DNA of 64,000 bases from Cryobacterium sp. PAMC25264 (GCF_019443325.1 NZ_CP080383.1:1302001-1366000); one strand, 5' to 3'; positions 53,366 to 62,452 are shown, counted from the stretch's first letter. Numbers and translations are program-made. The notes: generated by a model not told the origin, from the sequence alone.

Positions 53366-53900
53366 AGGTGCACACTATCGTCCGATTTAAAGGGGGAGCC
53401 AATCTGGGGCGCGCCAGAGCGGAATGACCCGCGAACCCCCAGACCTGCACGCACAGAGAGACGCTATGCCTCTTCGGGCTGGGCGGACCCGGGACGGGGG
53501 GAGTCACCCCCACCCCCGGATGTACAAGGGGAGTGCAACCGCGCTCGGCCGAGGCCCGGACCGCGACGTCGCTGCGGCAGCGACAGCGCTCACTCGGGCG
53601 CCGTCCCCTGACGCCGGGCCCTGCGTTGGTCTGCCCGCCGTTGTTCCCGCGCGCCGAGTGGCGCTGTGTCCAAGCGGAGTGCCGTTACGTCGGCCTTGCA
53701 CGCGGCGGCGTTATTCGGGGTGCGCTTGTTCTTGCGGATGTCCCAGTCCCGGAGATCCGCGAATTTGACAGCACGCACACGGGTGTACTGTAAAAAGCAC
53801 TTGACCAGGACTTTTCTTTTCAACTGTGCAACAATCAGACAATGAAAGGGAATGCTCCTGAGGGCCCGCACCTCGGCTCAGCTCGCACGACAGAGTCAGG
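53366..53900. other. Gene-poor stretch with palindromes upstream of the recombinase operon
   Basis: No convincing gene is present; a minus-strand frame (53590-53871) is open but unlike any family I know. The stretch holds the palindromes CTCGGCCGAG (53544-53553) and GTCGCTG-N3-CAGCGAC (53568-53584), a G-run/C-run pair near 53495-53517, and an AT-rich end near 53790-53860. It is a likely place for the end or attachment site of the recombinase element. Confidence 0.5.
53765..53794 (+). promoter_or_regulatory. Candidate promoter of the recombinase operon
   Basis: TTGACA (53765-53770) and TGTAAA (53789-53794) are 18 bases apart, in an AT-rich patch about 105 bases before the first recombinase start. 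No ribosome-binding site or regulator was used to support it. Confidence 0.35.
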
Positions 53901-55406
53901 ATGATGGGCAGCGCACATACTGGTCTCCGACCCGTCGGTGAGCAGTGGCGGGTTCATTGGGTCGGAGCTCTGTCGGACGCTGTCCATCACAGTGGAACTT
54001 GGTCCGTCGAGGAGATCTCCCAGCGTGAGAAGCGTATTCGAATTCGTTTGGGCTCCCCGTTCATGTCAGATCCGATGCTTCGAGTGGATGTACGGCTCAC
54101 TCGATTCTTCAACTCCGGCGGTTTCGTGCGGCTCGCGATCTCCACCAAGAAGTCCTACACCGCTGATTACCGAGTTCTCCTGAATTTTCTGTGGGCCCGC
54201 GGAATCCCCTGGGCAGAAACTACGCAGGAGGACTTCGAGGATTTCGAGGACTGGCGGCGGCGCTCACCTGAGAATCCACGTCGCGTGTCCGGAGCGAAGT
54301 GGGGCCGCGAGCTTGCCGCGTTCAAGCGACTCTTCGATTGGGCGGCGAACGAACGAATCCTACCGTCGAGTCCACTTGCCGTCAGATCAAGATTTCTTCC
54401 TTCAGGGCGCGTCGTGGAGGTGCTGGAAGCAGCACCACGTGACGTGCGGTCCGCAAATGTGAAGTGGCTGACACCAGATGCCTTCGTTCAATGGCGCGAT
54501 GTTGGCCTACGTGGCTACACAGCTGAGGGCCTGCGTGCCCACGATTGGCGGGGGAGGAACGACGACAGGAATTCACTTTTCGCAGATCTGCTCTTTGACA
54601 GTGGACTCCGCCGAACCGAGGCCAGTTCTCTACTCCTAGCGGAACTGCCCCGGCTTGCTACAGGAAGTGCATTTCAGTGGAGCAACGTTTCCCAAGCTGT
54701 ATCGAAGAGCCGTCGTCGCAGGGCCTTCAATATGCGCACGTCGACCCTGCGAGCAGTCCAGACATACGTCAACACCACCCGCGCCGAGGCCGTGCGAAGG
54801 GGGCAGGCCAGGGGGCTATACACGGAAGGGCGCGCGATGAGGGTCGTCTTGCGAATAACCGACGGATATCGCCAGGATGTTACGTGGAGGGACCCGAGCG
54901 GAACCGAGCATCGCGAAGCTATCAACAACCTTTCCGTTGCCGAGAGACAGACGTTCCTAATCGAAAAGAACGGCAGTCTCGAACCCTGGTGGTTATGGCT
55001 GTCGGAATCAGGGGAACCGTTTCAGGTTGAGTCTTGGGAAAACGTCTTCAGGGCCGCGAACGTGCGTGCGAGAGACCTAATAGGCGAAGGTGCACCGTTT
55101 TGTAGACCGCACATGCTTAGGCATACGTTCGCCCTGTTGATGCTCGTCGCCCTAATGCGCGCGATGGACGATCGTTATGGCCTAAGTCCTGCTGAGCGGC
55201 GGGATTTCGAGATGTTGTACGGAGATCCCTGGAGACTGGTCCAGAACCTTTTGGGCCACCGGGACGCCAAGACCACTGAGGATATATACCTTGCCCCGGT
55301 CAGTGACATTCAGCTACGAACACTCCTCCAACATCAAGCCGAACCCGCTGAGTTCCTGTGGGCGCACGCACTCAGGACGGGACTCGTGCAGGGAATGAAG
55401 AGTTGA
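53901..55406 (+). CDS. ginA: Tyrosine recombinase, first of trio (GinA-like)
   Basis: This 501-residue site-specific recombinase has an N-terminal SAM-like core-binding domain (STKKSYTADYRVLLNFLWAR, about residue 75) and a full catalytic set. The set includes the first arginine in DSGLRRTEASSLLL, the H-x-L-R box in PHMLRHTFALLML, LLGHRDAKTTEDIY with the second histidine, and the nucleophilic tyrosine in that last segment. It heads an operon of three recombinases and a small coiled-coil protein, as in GInt islands. It overlaps the next start by 4 bases (TTGA). The start at 53901 is the first of two ATGs. Confidence 0.85.
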   Translation: MMGSAHTGLRPVGEQWRVHWVGALSDAVHHSGTWSVEEISQREKRIRIRLGSPFMSDPMLRVDVRLTRFFNSGGFVRLAISTKKSYTADYRVLLNFLWARGIPWAETTQEDFEDFEDWRRRSPENPRRVSGAKWGRELAAFKRLFDWAANERILPSSPLAVRSRFLPSGRVVEVLEAAPRDVRSANVKWLTPDAFVQWRDVGLRGYTAEGLRAHDWRGRNDDRNSLFADLLFDSGLRRTEASSLLLAELPRLATGSAFQWSNVSQAVSKSRRRRAFNMRTSTLRAVQTYVNTTRAEAVRRGQARGLYTEGRAMRVVLRITDGYRQDVTWRDPSGTEHREAINNLSVAERQTFLIEKNGSLEPWWLWLSESGEPFQVESWENVFRAANVRARDLIGEGAPFCRPHMLRHTFALLMLVALMRAMDDRYGLSPAERRDFEMLYGDPWRLVQNLLGHRDAKTTEDIYLAPVSDIQLRTLLQHQAEPAEFLWAHALRTGLVQGMKS

Positions 55407-57127
55407 CGGGTCTTGGGCGAAAGGCGGCGTTGCCAGTTGGCACTCACGTACGAGACGCACCGTTGGCTCCAGCATCCTTGGTCGTGAGGCATCTGACTGA
55501 AAAGGGAGACGCGACAGCATCCTACGACTTCGGGCGTTTGCCGGTTCCTGCTCCTCTGCAGCGGCAGTTCGCCGAAATAATGGCCGATCGCGTGCGACCC
55601 ACTGGGCGGTGGAGAAGCATCCCGACGAGCCGCCAGGGCTGGGAGGTCTTCCAGGCCTTCGCGCGCTTCCTTCAGACGCTAGAACAGACCCCGTCTGGGA
55701 TATGTGAGTTGAGTGCGGCCGACTGGAAGGAATGGCGCCTTCAACTGCCGGACAACACGACTGGACGCCGCTGGCATCGGGGCACAATCGCGTTCCTCAT
55801 TGATCACCCAGATTTGGATCCGAGAACTCGCACTGCCATGTCAGAGCGGGTCGCACGGGACGAAACATTGGAGACAGCGTATACGGAAAGCGAAATGAAG
55901 CTGATTAGGTCTCGATCGGCTCAGATATTTCGTGATGCGGAGCGCCGCATCGCCAGGAATTGGAAACACCTCGGGCTCTACAGAGAAGGCAAATTTCCGG
56001 CTGGCTCCACCGATGCCTTTATTGGCGAAGCGCTGGAATCGGTCATTTCCACTGGCGACGTGCCCCTATACGCCACGGCGAAACGAGCGCGCTATGTTCG
56101 CCAAGCCTTTCGCGGTCCGTTGGGCTCCATCCGTTGGGACGATACCTGGGGCCGATTATTCCTCAATTCCACGGAGGCAACAGCGCTGACGGTCCTGATC
56201 GCCATCGAAACTGGTTGGAATTTCACCTCAATTAATGAGGTTCATGTTCCTCAGAGAATCGCAAATGCTTCGGGAAATCCGATTTATCAAGTGGAGATAG
56301 AGAAGCGCCGACGGCGGCCGCCCAACCGCTACCAGAGTGTGGGCTTTGAAGACTACGGAAGTAAGTCAGGCGGCCACCTATTCCGACGTGCCATCGATGC
56401 CACTGAACCTGCTCGCATCTTCCTTCGGGCTGTTGGCGTGGACTCGAAAAGACTGATCGTCTTTCACTACTCCGAGTCAAACTTCTCGACTGACAAATCC
56501 GCAATGGTTCGATTTGGGTTGGATGACAACACAAAGCGAGGGTGGATCAATCAAACGGGTGTGAAAATCAACTTCCGGCGTATCCGAAAGACCGTGAACG
56601 CACGCTACAAGCGTTCTCGAAATCAGAATTCCCAGCTCACGCATGACCAGAGCTACGTGCTTAGTGACCAAACGACAGGTTTGGCGGCAGGCCCGCTGAT
56701 AGCGTCAGGAATTGAAGCTGCGCAACGTCACGCCAGGGGCGTGGTTCTAGCGTCGGTGGCGAACGTAAACAGTGATCCAGGTGCTGATACGGCGACAGCT
56801 GCCTGCTCAGATTTTCATCGAAGCCCCTATTCCGAGCACGATCTGCCCTGCCGCGCTTCGTTCTTCTTGTGCTTGGCATGCCCCAATGCGGTGATTATGC
56901 CGAGGCACTTGGGCCGGCTCTCATATCTGCACGGGTTGCTTGACGAACTAAGAAGTTGTCTTGCCTCCCAAGTCTGGCTAGCGGAATGGGAAGTTCATTT
57001 TGAACGATTGGAAAGTCTTCGGCTTAACCACTTCACATCTGAAGAGTGGTGTGCGGCAGCGAGTGGTCTCAACGAAGATGATCGTCGGATCACCCAGCTG
57101 GTCATAACCGGAAAGCTCGACCTGTGA
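55403..57127 (+). CDS. ginB: Integrase-like protein, second of trio (GinB-like, degenerate active site)
   Basis: This protein of about 574 residues is integrase-like but the catalytic residues are incomplete. The arginine box appears as NFRRIRKTVNARYKRSRNQN, with HDQSYVLSDQTT after it, and I see no clear nucleophilic tyrosine motif. A cysteine-rich segment (CSDFHRSPYSEHDLPCRASF, then CLACPNAVIMPRHL) near residue 480 may bind zinc. The likely TTG start at 55403 overlaps ginA's stop by 4 bases, with AGGGA upstream; an earlier frame start at 55358 is possible. In GInts all gin genes are required for movement. Confidence 0.75.
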   Translation: MTGLGRKAALPVGTHVRDAPLAPASLVVRHLTEKGDATASYDFGRLPVPAPLQRQFAEIMADRVRPTGRWRSIPTSRQGWEVFQAFARFLQTLEQTPSGICELSAADWKEWRLQLPDNTTGRRWHRGTIAFLIDHPDLDPRTRTAMSERVARDETLETAYTESEMKLIRSRSAQIFRDAERRIARNWKHLGLYREGKFPAGSTDAFIGEALESVISTGDVPLYATAKRARYVRQAFRGPLGSIRWDDTWGRLFLNSTEATALTVLIAIETGWNFTSINEVHVPQRIANASGNPIYQVEIEKRRRRPPNRYQSVGFEDYGSKSGGHLFRRAIDATEPARIFLRAVGVDSKRLIVFHYSESNFSTDKSAMVRFGLDDNTKRGWINQTGVKINFRRIRKTVNARYKRSRNQNSQLTHDQSYVLSDQTTGLAAGPLIASGIEAAQRHARGVVLASVANVNSDPGADTATAACSDFHRSPYSEHDLPCRASFFLCLACPNAVIMPRHLGRLSYLHGLLDELRSCLASQVWLAEWEVHFERLESLRLNHFTSEEWCAAASGLNEDDRRITQLVITGKLDL

Positions 57128-59208
57128 GTATGCCGCAGGAAGGCATTGCGAGCCTCAGGCCCTCGCGAAGTGACCCCATTGCCCCGGTTTCCGACATGAA
57201 GTCGAGCGCGCCCGACGAGATTCCGTGCTTCGGGGATGCTGTGTGGCGTTTACGGTTCATGAGCGCAAACCCCTCAGTTGCGAATGTGCGGATCCACTGG
57301 AAGAGCTTTCCTCGCAACTTCGAGGATGACCTGCGATTCGCTTCTTGGGCCCTTATAAACCATCCCATTCCTGATGAGTACCTCCGCATGCATTCTCCAA
57401 TGAAAGCAAAGCTAGGGGTTCTTCGCCTCGCGCACACTGTGTCGGATTGGCGCATGTTCGCAAGGTGGCTCGAAAGGGAAGGAGTTGAGCAGCTGGCCGA
57501 CGTCACCTCCGACATCATGGCTGAGTACGCGTTGTATCTGTCAGAAGTGCGCAAGCTATCAAGGAATTCCGCCTGCAACCACATCATTGCGATTACACGT
57601 CTTTGGATAATTGGACAGTTCGTTCCCGGGTTCGGATTCGCCGAGCTACCGCCATGGGTGCACGGCGATCGAGAAGAATTTCTTCCAGCCAACAAGACCT
57701 CAGCGGAGAATGACATTGAGGTGGTCAACGCGTTGAGTATGAGCTCCTTGCTGGCATGGTCACTTCGGTTCGTGCAGGAGTACAGCGACAGCATTATTGC
57801 CGCCGTTGCAAAGTCGTCAGGAATTCGAACCGAAGCCGCCAAACCGAGGGCGTTGTCCCAAGACGAGCAGCGAATGCGTCTAGCTGGCTATTTTCAAAGT
57901 CTGAAGGATAACGAAGCTCCAATTCCTTCCCTCGATGGCTCCGGAAAATTCGATTGTGCCTATATTTCTGCTCTGTTGCATTGCAGCATTGGCTCTGTTT
58001 GGAACTGGGCGAGGCGTCCGGAGGTCAGGGCCTATGGTCTCGGCAATCTGGCGCCCGCCCACTTGGGGATTCCGATTGTGAGTTCGCTCGATGGGTCAGT
58101 TCTGCTACCCGATGTGACCAGCAACGATGTGGCGTCCTGGTGCCTTTACTTAGAAGCCGCCTGTTTCGTCGTCATCTGCTACCTCACCGGTATGCGGCCC
58201 GGCGAGGTCATGGGAATAGAAGCAGGAGCAGTAGATGAGACACGAGCCAACGAGGAATGGACTTACCTCAACGCGCGCGTTTTCAAGACTGCTCGGGATG
58301 AACGAGGACAGCATCTATCTGGTGGCAAGACTCGAAGAGTCCCCTGGGTGGCGGTCAAGCCGGTTGTCGAAGCCATTCGGGTCATGGAACAGCTCCATCC
58401 GGAGGGGCTCCTGTTTCCTAGCCCGCAGGCCAAGAATGCCACGCGATCGATTTCCCACGGCACAAGCGCTGACCGAATCGTCCGGTTTATCGGATTTGTC
58501 AACACGGGCGGAGCGGGCACAGGCCCCTTAATCCCGCACGACCCACTCGGCCCGATCAGTCCTGTGCGTTTTCGGCGAACCCTCGCCTGGCACATCGCGA
58601 ACCAACCAGGGGGCCTCGTCGCTCTCGCGATACAGTACGGGCACTTGAGCACAGCAATCTCGGAGGGGTACGCAGGTCGGGCAAGGGAGGGACTTCAAAC
58701 TCTTATCGATTTCGAAACGGCACGGAGAATCGCACTGAATCTCGCTGAGGCAGGAAATCGATTCGCGAACGGTGAGGGACTCTCGGGGCCATCCGCACTT
58801 CGGCACCTTCAAGCCATGCGGGTAGGGGCCGCCGAGTTCGAGGGATCCATAGCAACCAACAGGCAGGCCAAGGCGCTTCTGGCGAATCCCCACCTGACCG
58901 TCTACGACAATGCCGCGTCCTTCCTGTCGTGCGTATACGACCCAACAGTGGCGCTTTGCCACAGCGGACGCGTGCAACCTTCGCCCACACCTCAGATCGA
59001 TCATTGTAGGAAACAGTGCGCCAACATTAGCCGAAGCGATATCCAGGCGGAAGAGCTGCGCACACACGCTGCGCAGCTCATCACGGAGGCAACTTCAGGA
59101 CTCGCTCCAGGACCCATGGCGGAGCGGTTGAGATCTCACGCCGAGGGCCTGATGCTAGAGGTTGACCGTCACAATCAGGAACGAATTACGTTGCAGGACA
59201 CGCTGTGA
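57124..59208 (+). CDS. ginC: Tyrosine recombinase, third of trio (GinC-like)
   Basis: This 694-residue recombinase has an N-terminal binding domain (LARWLEREGVEQ-like region near residue 110) and catalytic parts in the second half: YLTGMRPGEVMGIEAGAVDE with the first arginine (about 358), SPVRFRRTLAWHIANQPGG (about 479) and IQYGHLSTAISEGYAGRARE with the likely histidine and tyrosine (about 506). A C-terminal cysteine cluster (FLSCVYDPTVALC, then DHCRKQCANISRSD) resembles that of other GInt/Tn554-type proteins. The GTG overlaps the previous stop by 4 bases. It is the largest of the trio. Confidence 0.8.
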   Translation: MSMPQEGIASLRPSRSDPIAPVSDMKSSAPDEIPCFGDAVWRLRFMSANPSVANVRIHWKSFPRNFEDDLRFASWALINHPIPDEYLRMHSPMKAKLGVLRLAHTVSDWRMFARWLEREGVEQLADVTSDIMAEYALYLSEVRKLSRNSACNHIIAITRLWIIGQFVPGFGFAELPPWVHGDREEFLPANKTSAENDIEVVNALSMSSLLAWSLRFVQEYSDSIIAAVAKSSGIRTEAAKPRALSQDEQRMRLAGYFQSLKDNEAPIPSLDGSGKFDCAYISALLHCSIGSVWNWARRPEVRAYGLGNLAPAHLGIPIVSSLDGSVLLPDVTSNDVASWCLYLEAACFVVICYLTGMRPGEVMGIEAGAVDETRANEEWTYLNARVFKTARDERGQHLSGGKTRRVPWVAVKPVVEAIRVMEQLHPEGLLFPSPQAKNATRSISHGTSADRIVRFIGFVNTGGAGTGPLIPHDPLGPISPVRFRRTLAWHIANQPGGLVALAIQYGHLSTAISEGYAGRAREGLQTLIDFETARRIALNLAEAGNRFANGEGLSGPSALRHLQAMRVGAAEFEGSIATNRQAKALLANPHLTVYDNAASFLSCVYDPTVALCHSGRVQPSPTPQIDHCRKQCANISRSDIQAEELRTHAAQLITEATSGLAPGPMAERLRSHAEGLMLEVDRHNQERITLQDTL

Positions 59209-59597
59209 ATCTCTCAGAACGAGATTTGATTCGGGACGCTATGAGCAGGCTTCTGTCTGGACACCCACTTCGGTCAGATGGTTCGCTAACGGTCGTGACA
59301 CTCGCCATCGAGGCAGACGTCAAGAGGCATGTGCTTACCCATCGACATACGGATTTACGTGATGAGTTCTACGCGCGAGTCAAGAGCCAAGGCTTCATAC
59401 CCGAGAGCGAACGTCGGCTACGGCAGGACTTGAAGACATGCCAGGAGGCGCTGGATAAGGCCAGGAGCCGGATCGAGCAGCTAGCTGATGAGCGAGCAGT
59501 GCTCTTGAGGATCAACAACATCCTCGGTATGGAGAATGAAGAGTTGCGCGGGACGCATGACGGCAAGAACGGTGGAAGGGTCACCCCTATCCGGTGA
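59205..59597 (+). CDS. ginD: Small helical/coiled-coil recombination protein (GinD/TnpC-like)
   Basis: This 130-residue protein has an N-terminal HTH-like part (DGSLTVVTLAIEADVKRHVL, about residue 25) and a C-terminal coiled coil (RLRQDLKTCQEALDKARSRI, then EQLADERAVLL). It is the fourth gene of the recombinase operon, as the small helical protein of GInts and TnpC of Tn554-type elements are. These are needed for accurate integration. It overlaps both neighbours by 4 bases (GTGA). The GTG start at 59205 is the natural one given the overlap. Confidence 0.8.
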   Translation: MNLSERDLIRDAMSRLLSGHPLRSDGSLTVVTLAIEADVKRHVLTHRHTDLRDEFYARVKSQGFIPESERRLRQDLKTCQEALDKARSRIEQLADERAVLLRINNILGMENEELRGTHDGKNGGRVTPIR

Positions 59598-60232
59598 GTG
59601 TTGAAGCTCGAAGCGTAAGTGACGGGAGGCCAGGATTGTTCGCTCACAAAACGGCGCGGTTGTATCTAGACGTTGATGGGTGCGTTTGCCCGTTTGGCCG
59701 ACCAGATCCTGCATGGGGTGAGACGGCACACTCGGCCGTGCCCGTTGTCTATGACGATGGCAGAACCGCGACGTATGAGGTGCGGTGGGCCCCAGCGCTC
59801 ATAGTCGCGATTGATGAGCTACGTGAACGGTTCAATCTTGAGCTGGTGTGGCTTTCAACGTGGAATGAGGCCGATGCTGTACGCCGCTTCCTGGTGCCAG
59901 AACTGCGTGGTTTCACCGACGGACGATTGCTTCAGTTTGATCCGGAATCGGTGGCACCGAACGTCCCGAGCGGATGGTGGAAGGCTAGGCACATCATCGA
60001 GGAACAGTCCACGGATCCTCTACCGTTCATTTGGGCGGATGACGCCGAAGTCGAGCTTCACGGTTGGAGGGTACTGAATGCGACCCTTCCAACGAAGAGT
60101 CTGATGGTGCCGCCGCACCCGATGGTGGGACTGAGGATGGCAGACGTGCAGGCGATGACGGTTTGGCTTGAGGCCCTCGCAAAGAGTGGAAACGCAGGCG
60201 GTGGCAACACACATGACGCGGCATCATCTTGA
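59594..60232 (+). CDS. HAD-family hydrolase-like protein (HAD of RNA-repair type)
   Basis: This 212-residue protein has the HAD nucleophile motif LYLDVDGCVCPFGRPD (about residue 23), then LELVWLSTWNEADAVRRFLV (about 82) and the late acidic motif PFIWADDAEVELHG (about 143). The W-L-x-T-W-N segment is typical of the HAD domain found in RNA-repair 'Swiss army knife' proteins and of many small stand-alone actinobacterial relatives. The substrate is unknown. It overlaps the small coiled-coil gene by 4 bases, so it is translated with the recombinase operon although it is not one of the four known gin genes. Confidence 0.75.
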   Translation: MSVEARSVSDGRPGLFAHKTARLYLDVDGCVCPFGRPDPAWGETAHSAVPVVYDDGRTATYEVRWAPALIVAIDELRERFNLELVWLSTWNEADAVRRFLVPELRGFTDGRLLQFDPESVAPNVPSGWWKARHIIEEQSTDPLPFIWADDAEVELHGWRVLNATLPTKSLMVPPHPMVGLRMADVQAMTVWLEALAKSGNAGGGNTHDAASS

Positions 60233-60371
60233 GGAAGCGGTTCGAACGCTAGGTGAATTTCACAACTGTCAATCTCTGCAGCAGTTTCATGATCGCGACT
60301 GCGGAAACGGTCAAGATGATCGCGCCGCCTACGACTTACAGATGATTGCCTGCACGGCCGATGACGAGGTA

Positions 60372-60500
60372 TTAGCCGGAGCTGACACGGACCAGCCCGC
60401 AGGCCGGACAGCGCCAGAACGGACGGTCATTGGAGCCGTCAATCTCCATCGGGACAAGGCAACGCTCGCAGTTCGGGCTGTATAGTCCGTCGTCCGTCAT
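60372..60500 (-). CDS. 42-residue zinc ribbon protein
   Basis: A complete short minus-strand gene encodes MTDDGLYSPNCERCLVPME and ends FWRCPACGLVRVSSG. The two CxxC knuckles (residues 11-14 and 31-34) are those of a small zinc ribbon. The longer plus-strand frame on the opposite side has no such motif, so I take this one as real. Very small zinc ribbons like this may bind nucleic acid or a partner protein. Function unknown. Confidence 0.6.
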   Translation of the reverse strand: MTDDGLYSPNCERCLVPMEIDGSNDRPFWRCPACGLVRVSSG

Positions 60501-60713
60501 CTCATGATCCTAGGCGGGCCCATCAGGCGACCTACTCAGGGCTCTTGATTTGAGAAGAAAGTCGGGCTATCCAACGGACGGCTGCTCAGCGTCCTGTTCG
60601 GCATGCAGCAGAACCAAGCCGTCGCAGACCGTGGTCATTCCAGCGTTGCCCGATGAACAGGACAAGCGCAACTGCAGGGCAACCTGGCGAGTAGCGCTTG
60701 ATGGTAGCGCCAG

Positions 60714-60728
60714 TCCATGGAGTCGGTA
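60714..60728. repeat. Left copy of 15-bp target duplication of the IS481-like element
   Basis: TCCATGGAGTCGGTA lies directly before the TGTG end of the insertion sequence and is repeated exactly at 62470-62484. IS481 elements make target duplications of 4-15 bp. Confidence 0.85.
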
Positions 60729-60745
60729 TGTGCTGTCTCAGCTCT

Positions 60746-60826
60746 GTGTTTACGACCTGTCTCACGACGTTGTTGTCACCATGTCTCAGCACCTTGTTTA
60801 CGGGATGTCTCACGACCCTGATTACA
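60746..60826. repeat. Left iteron array of the IS481-like element (4 x 24 bp)
   Basis: GTGTTTACG (60746), TTGTTGTCA (60770), TTGTTTACG (60794) and CTGATTACA (60818) are spaced exactly 24 bp and face inward, opposite to the right array. TGTCTCA recurs between them. They are likely transposase-binding sites. Confidence 0.8.
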
Positions 60827-60870
60827 GGTTCGGCGTTCAAGGAAGCACGCCCTGATCGCGGTTTTGATAA

Positions 60871-62352
60871 TTGGGGGTGCCTAGATCCCTTTCTCCCTCC
60901 GTCCGCCGCCAGATCATTGAATACGACCCGCTTGCCGCCGACGGGCCCAGCGTTACCGAGTTCTGCCAACGACTGAACATCAGCCGGCCGTCGTTTTACA
61001 ACATCCGGCGACGATTCCTCCGCGAGGGCAACACGGCGCTGAATCCGCGCTCGTCAGCGCCACTGAACCCGGTACGGACCTTTGACCAGAAGACTACCGA
61101 GATCGTTCTGAGGATCCGCGCCCGGCTGAAGAAGGAAGGTTGGGACAACGGGCCCAAATCAATCTGGTTCACCGGGATCGATACCGGCGAATTCGTTTCT
61201 CCCATCCCGTCGGTGGCGACGATCGCCCGCATCCTCGCTTCATCCGGCGTCACGATCGCGAACCCGCGGAAACGTCCACGGGCGGCCTGGCTTCGGTTCT
61301 CCCGTGCCGCGGCGATGGAGATGTGGCAGCTGGACGCGTTCGAGTACCGTCTCGCCGACGCGCGGGACCCGAATGTGCTGGGCACCAAGGTCACCGTCTA
61401 CCAGCTGCTGGATGACTCCACCCGCTTCGACGTCGGCACGATGTGCTTCGCCACTCCGGAGAACGGCACCGACGCCATCACCACGCTCCGTTCCGCCTTC
61501 ACCGACCACGGGGTACCGAAAGAGCTGCTCAGCGACAACGGGACCGCGTTCAACCAGGCCCGACGCGGCAACATCTCCGCCACCGAACGGTTCCTCGCCG
61601 ACCGGGGCTGTCTGGGCATCACCGGGCGCGGCAGCCACCCCCAGACCCAGGGGAAGAACGAACGCAGCCACCAAACGATCTTGCGGTTCCTCGATGCCAA
61701 CGCCCCCGATACCCTGGAGCAGCTCACCGCCCTGATCATTGATTACCGCGCCTATTACAACTACCGCCGACGGCACCAGGCGCTGCCCGGATCGATGACA
61801 CCCGGGCAGGCCTGGGGCGCCGCGGAACACCGCCCCGCCGATGGCACCCCGATCAGCCACGACGTGCTTCAGGCGCGAGCGGACTCGTACCGGGACAAAT
61901 CCCTCGCCGATCAGTCGGGCGGAGCTGTCGATCTGAGGCAGACCACGATTCCCGCCGAGCCTGGCGCGCAGCGGGTGCCGCATGGCGGCCGGCTGCGCGA
62001 TTCCTCGGACCACGTCGTCATCACGCGAGCCAACCCGCAGTTCTACTTCCACGGCCTCCGAATCAAGGTCCCGACGACGCTGGTTGGGACCTACCAGGTC
62101 GTGACCACCGAGACCGAATTCGCCATGTTCGACGCGCTCAGTGGAGTCGAGAGCATCTACTTTCCACTGCCCATGCGCACCGACGCCGCCCAAGAACCCT
62201 TCCCGCTCTGGCAAATCGCGGGAGCGAAAATCCGCGACCCGAAACCGGCCTGGCTTCACAAACATCAAACCTACGAGAAGGAGCATTTTCCGCCAGATCG
62301 TGACTACACGTCCATGCCGACTTCGTCGGCTAACCAGTTCCGCCGGCTGTAA
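60871..62352 (+). CDS. IS481-like transposase (DDE integrase core)
   Basis: This 493-residue transposase has an N-terminal HTH (PSVTEFCQRLNISRPSFYNI, about residue 26) and an rve-type DDE core. Catalytic acidic residues are in MEMWQLDAFEYRLA (about 149), LLSDNGTAFNQARRG (about 216) and QTQGKNERSHQTILRF (about 260). YNYRRRHQALPGSMTPGQAW follows. A C-terminal domain with VITRANPQFYFHGLRIKVPT is longer than in minimal IS481 proteins. The start is the TTG at 60871 or the GTG at 60877. The gene fills the element between the two iteron arrays. Confidence 0.88.
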   Translation: MGVPRSLSPSVRRQIIEYDPLAADGPSVTEFCQRLNISRPSFYNIRRRFLREGNTALNPRSSAPLNPVRTFDQKTTEIVLRIRARLKKEGWDNGPKSIWFTGIDTGEFVSPIPSVATIARILASSGVTIANPRKRPRAAWLRFSRAAAMEMWQLDAFEYRLADARDPNVLGTKVTVYQLLDDSTRFDVGTMCFATPENGTDAITTLRSAFTDHGVPKELLSDNGTAFNQARRGNISATERFLADRGCLGITGRGSHPQTQGKNERSHQTILRFLDANAPDTLEQLTALIIDYRAYYNYRRRHQALPGSMTPGQAWGAAEHRPADGTPISHDVLQARADSYRDKSLADQSGGAVDLRQTTIPAEPGAQRVPHGGRLRDSSDHVVITRANPQFYFHGLRIKVPTTLVGTYQVVTTETEFAMFDALSGVESIYFPLPMRTDAAQEPFPLWQIAGAKIRDPKPAWLHKHQTYEKEHFPPDRDYTSMPTSSANQFRRL

Positions 62353-62452
62353 TCAACGTCGTGCGATTGGTTGTAAACAACGTGGCGACACCGGTTGTAA
62401 ACAACGTCGTGAGAGCGGTTGTAAACAAGGAGGTGAGAACGTGTGTAAACAA
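62348..62452. repeat. Right iteron array of the IS481-like element (5 x 24 bp)
   Basis: TGTAATCAA (62348) and four exact TGTAAACAA copies (62372, 62396, 62420, 62444) repeat with a strict 24-bp period. The first overlaps the transposase stop codon. Confidence 0.9.

Noticed and set aside
53590..53871. 93-codon minus-strand frame in the gene-poor stretch
   Set aside because: It has a basic, low-information sequence and overlaps the likely promoter of the recombinase operon; not enough to call a gene.
53901..59597. Tn554-type tnpABC or a RIT element
   Set aside because: Tn554 has two recombinases plus TnpC, and RIT elements have three without a small protein; three plus one small coiled-coil gene fits ginABCD best, though a profile search is needed.
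60168..60485. 105-codon plus-strand frame after the HAD gene
   Set aside because: The opposite strand carries a complete zinc ribbon gene with two CxxC pairs, which explains the region better.
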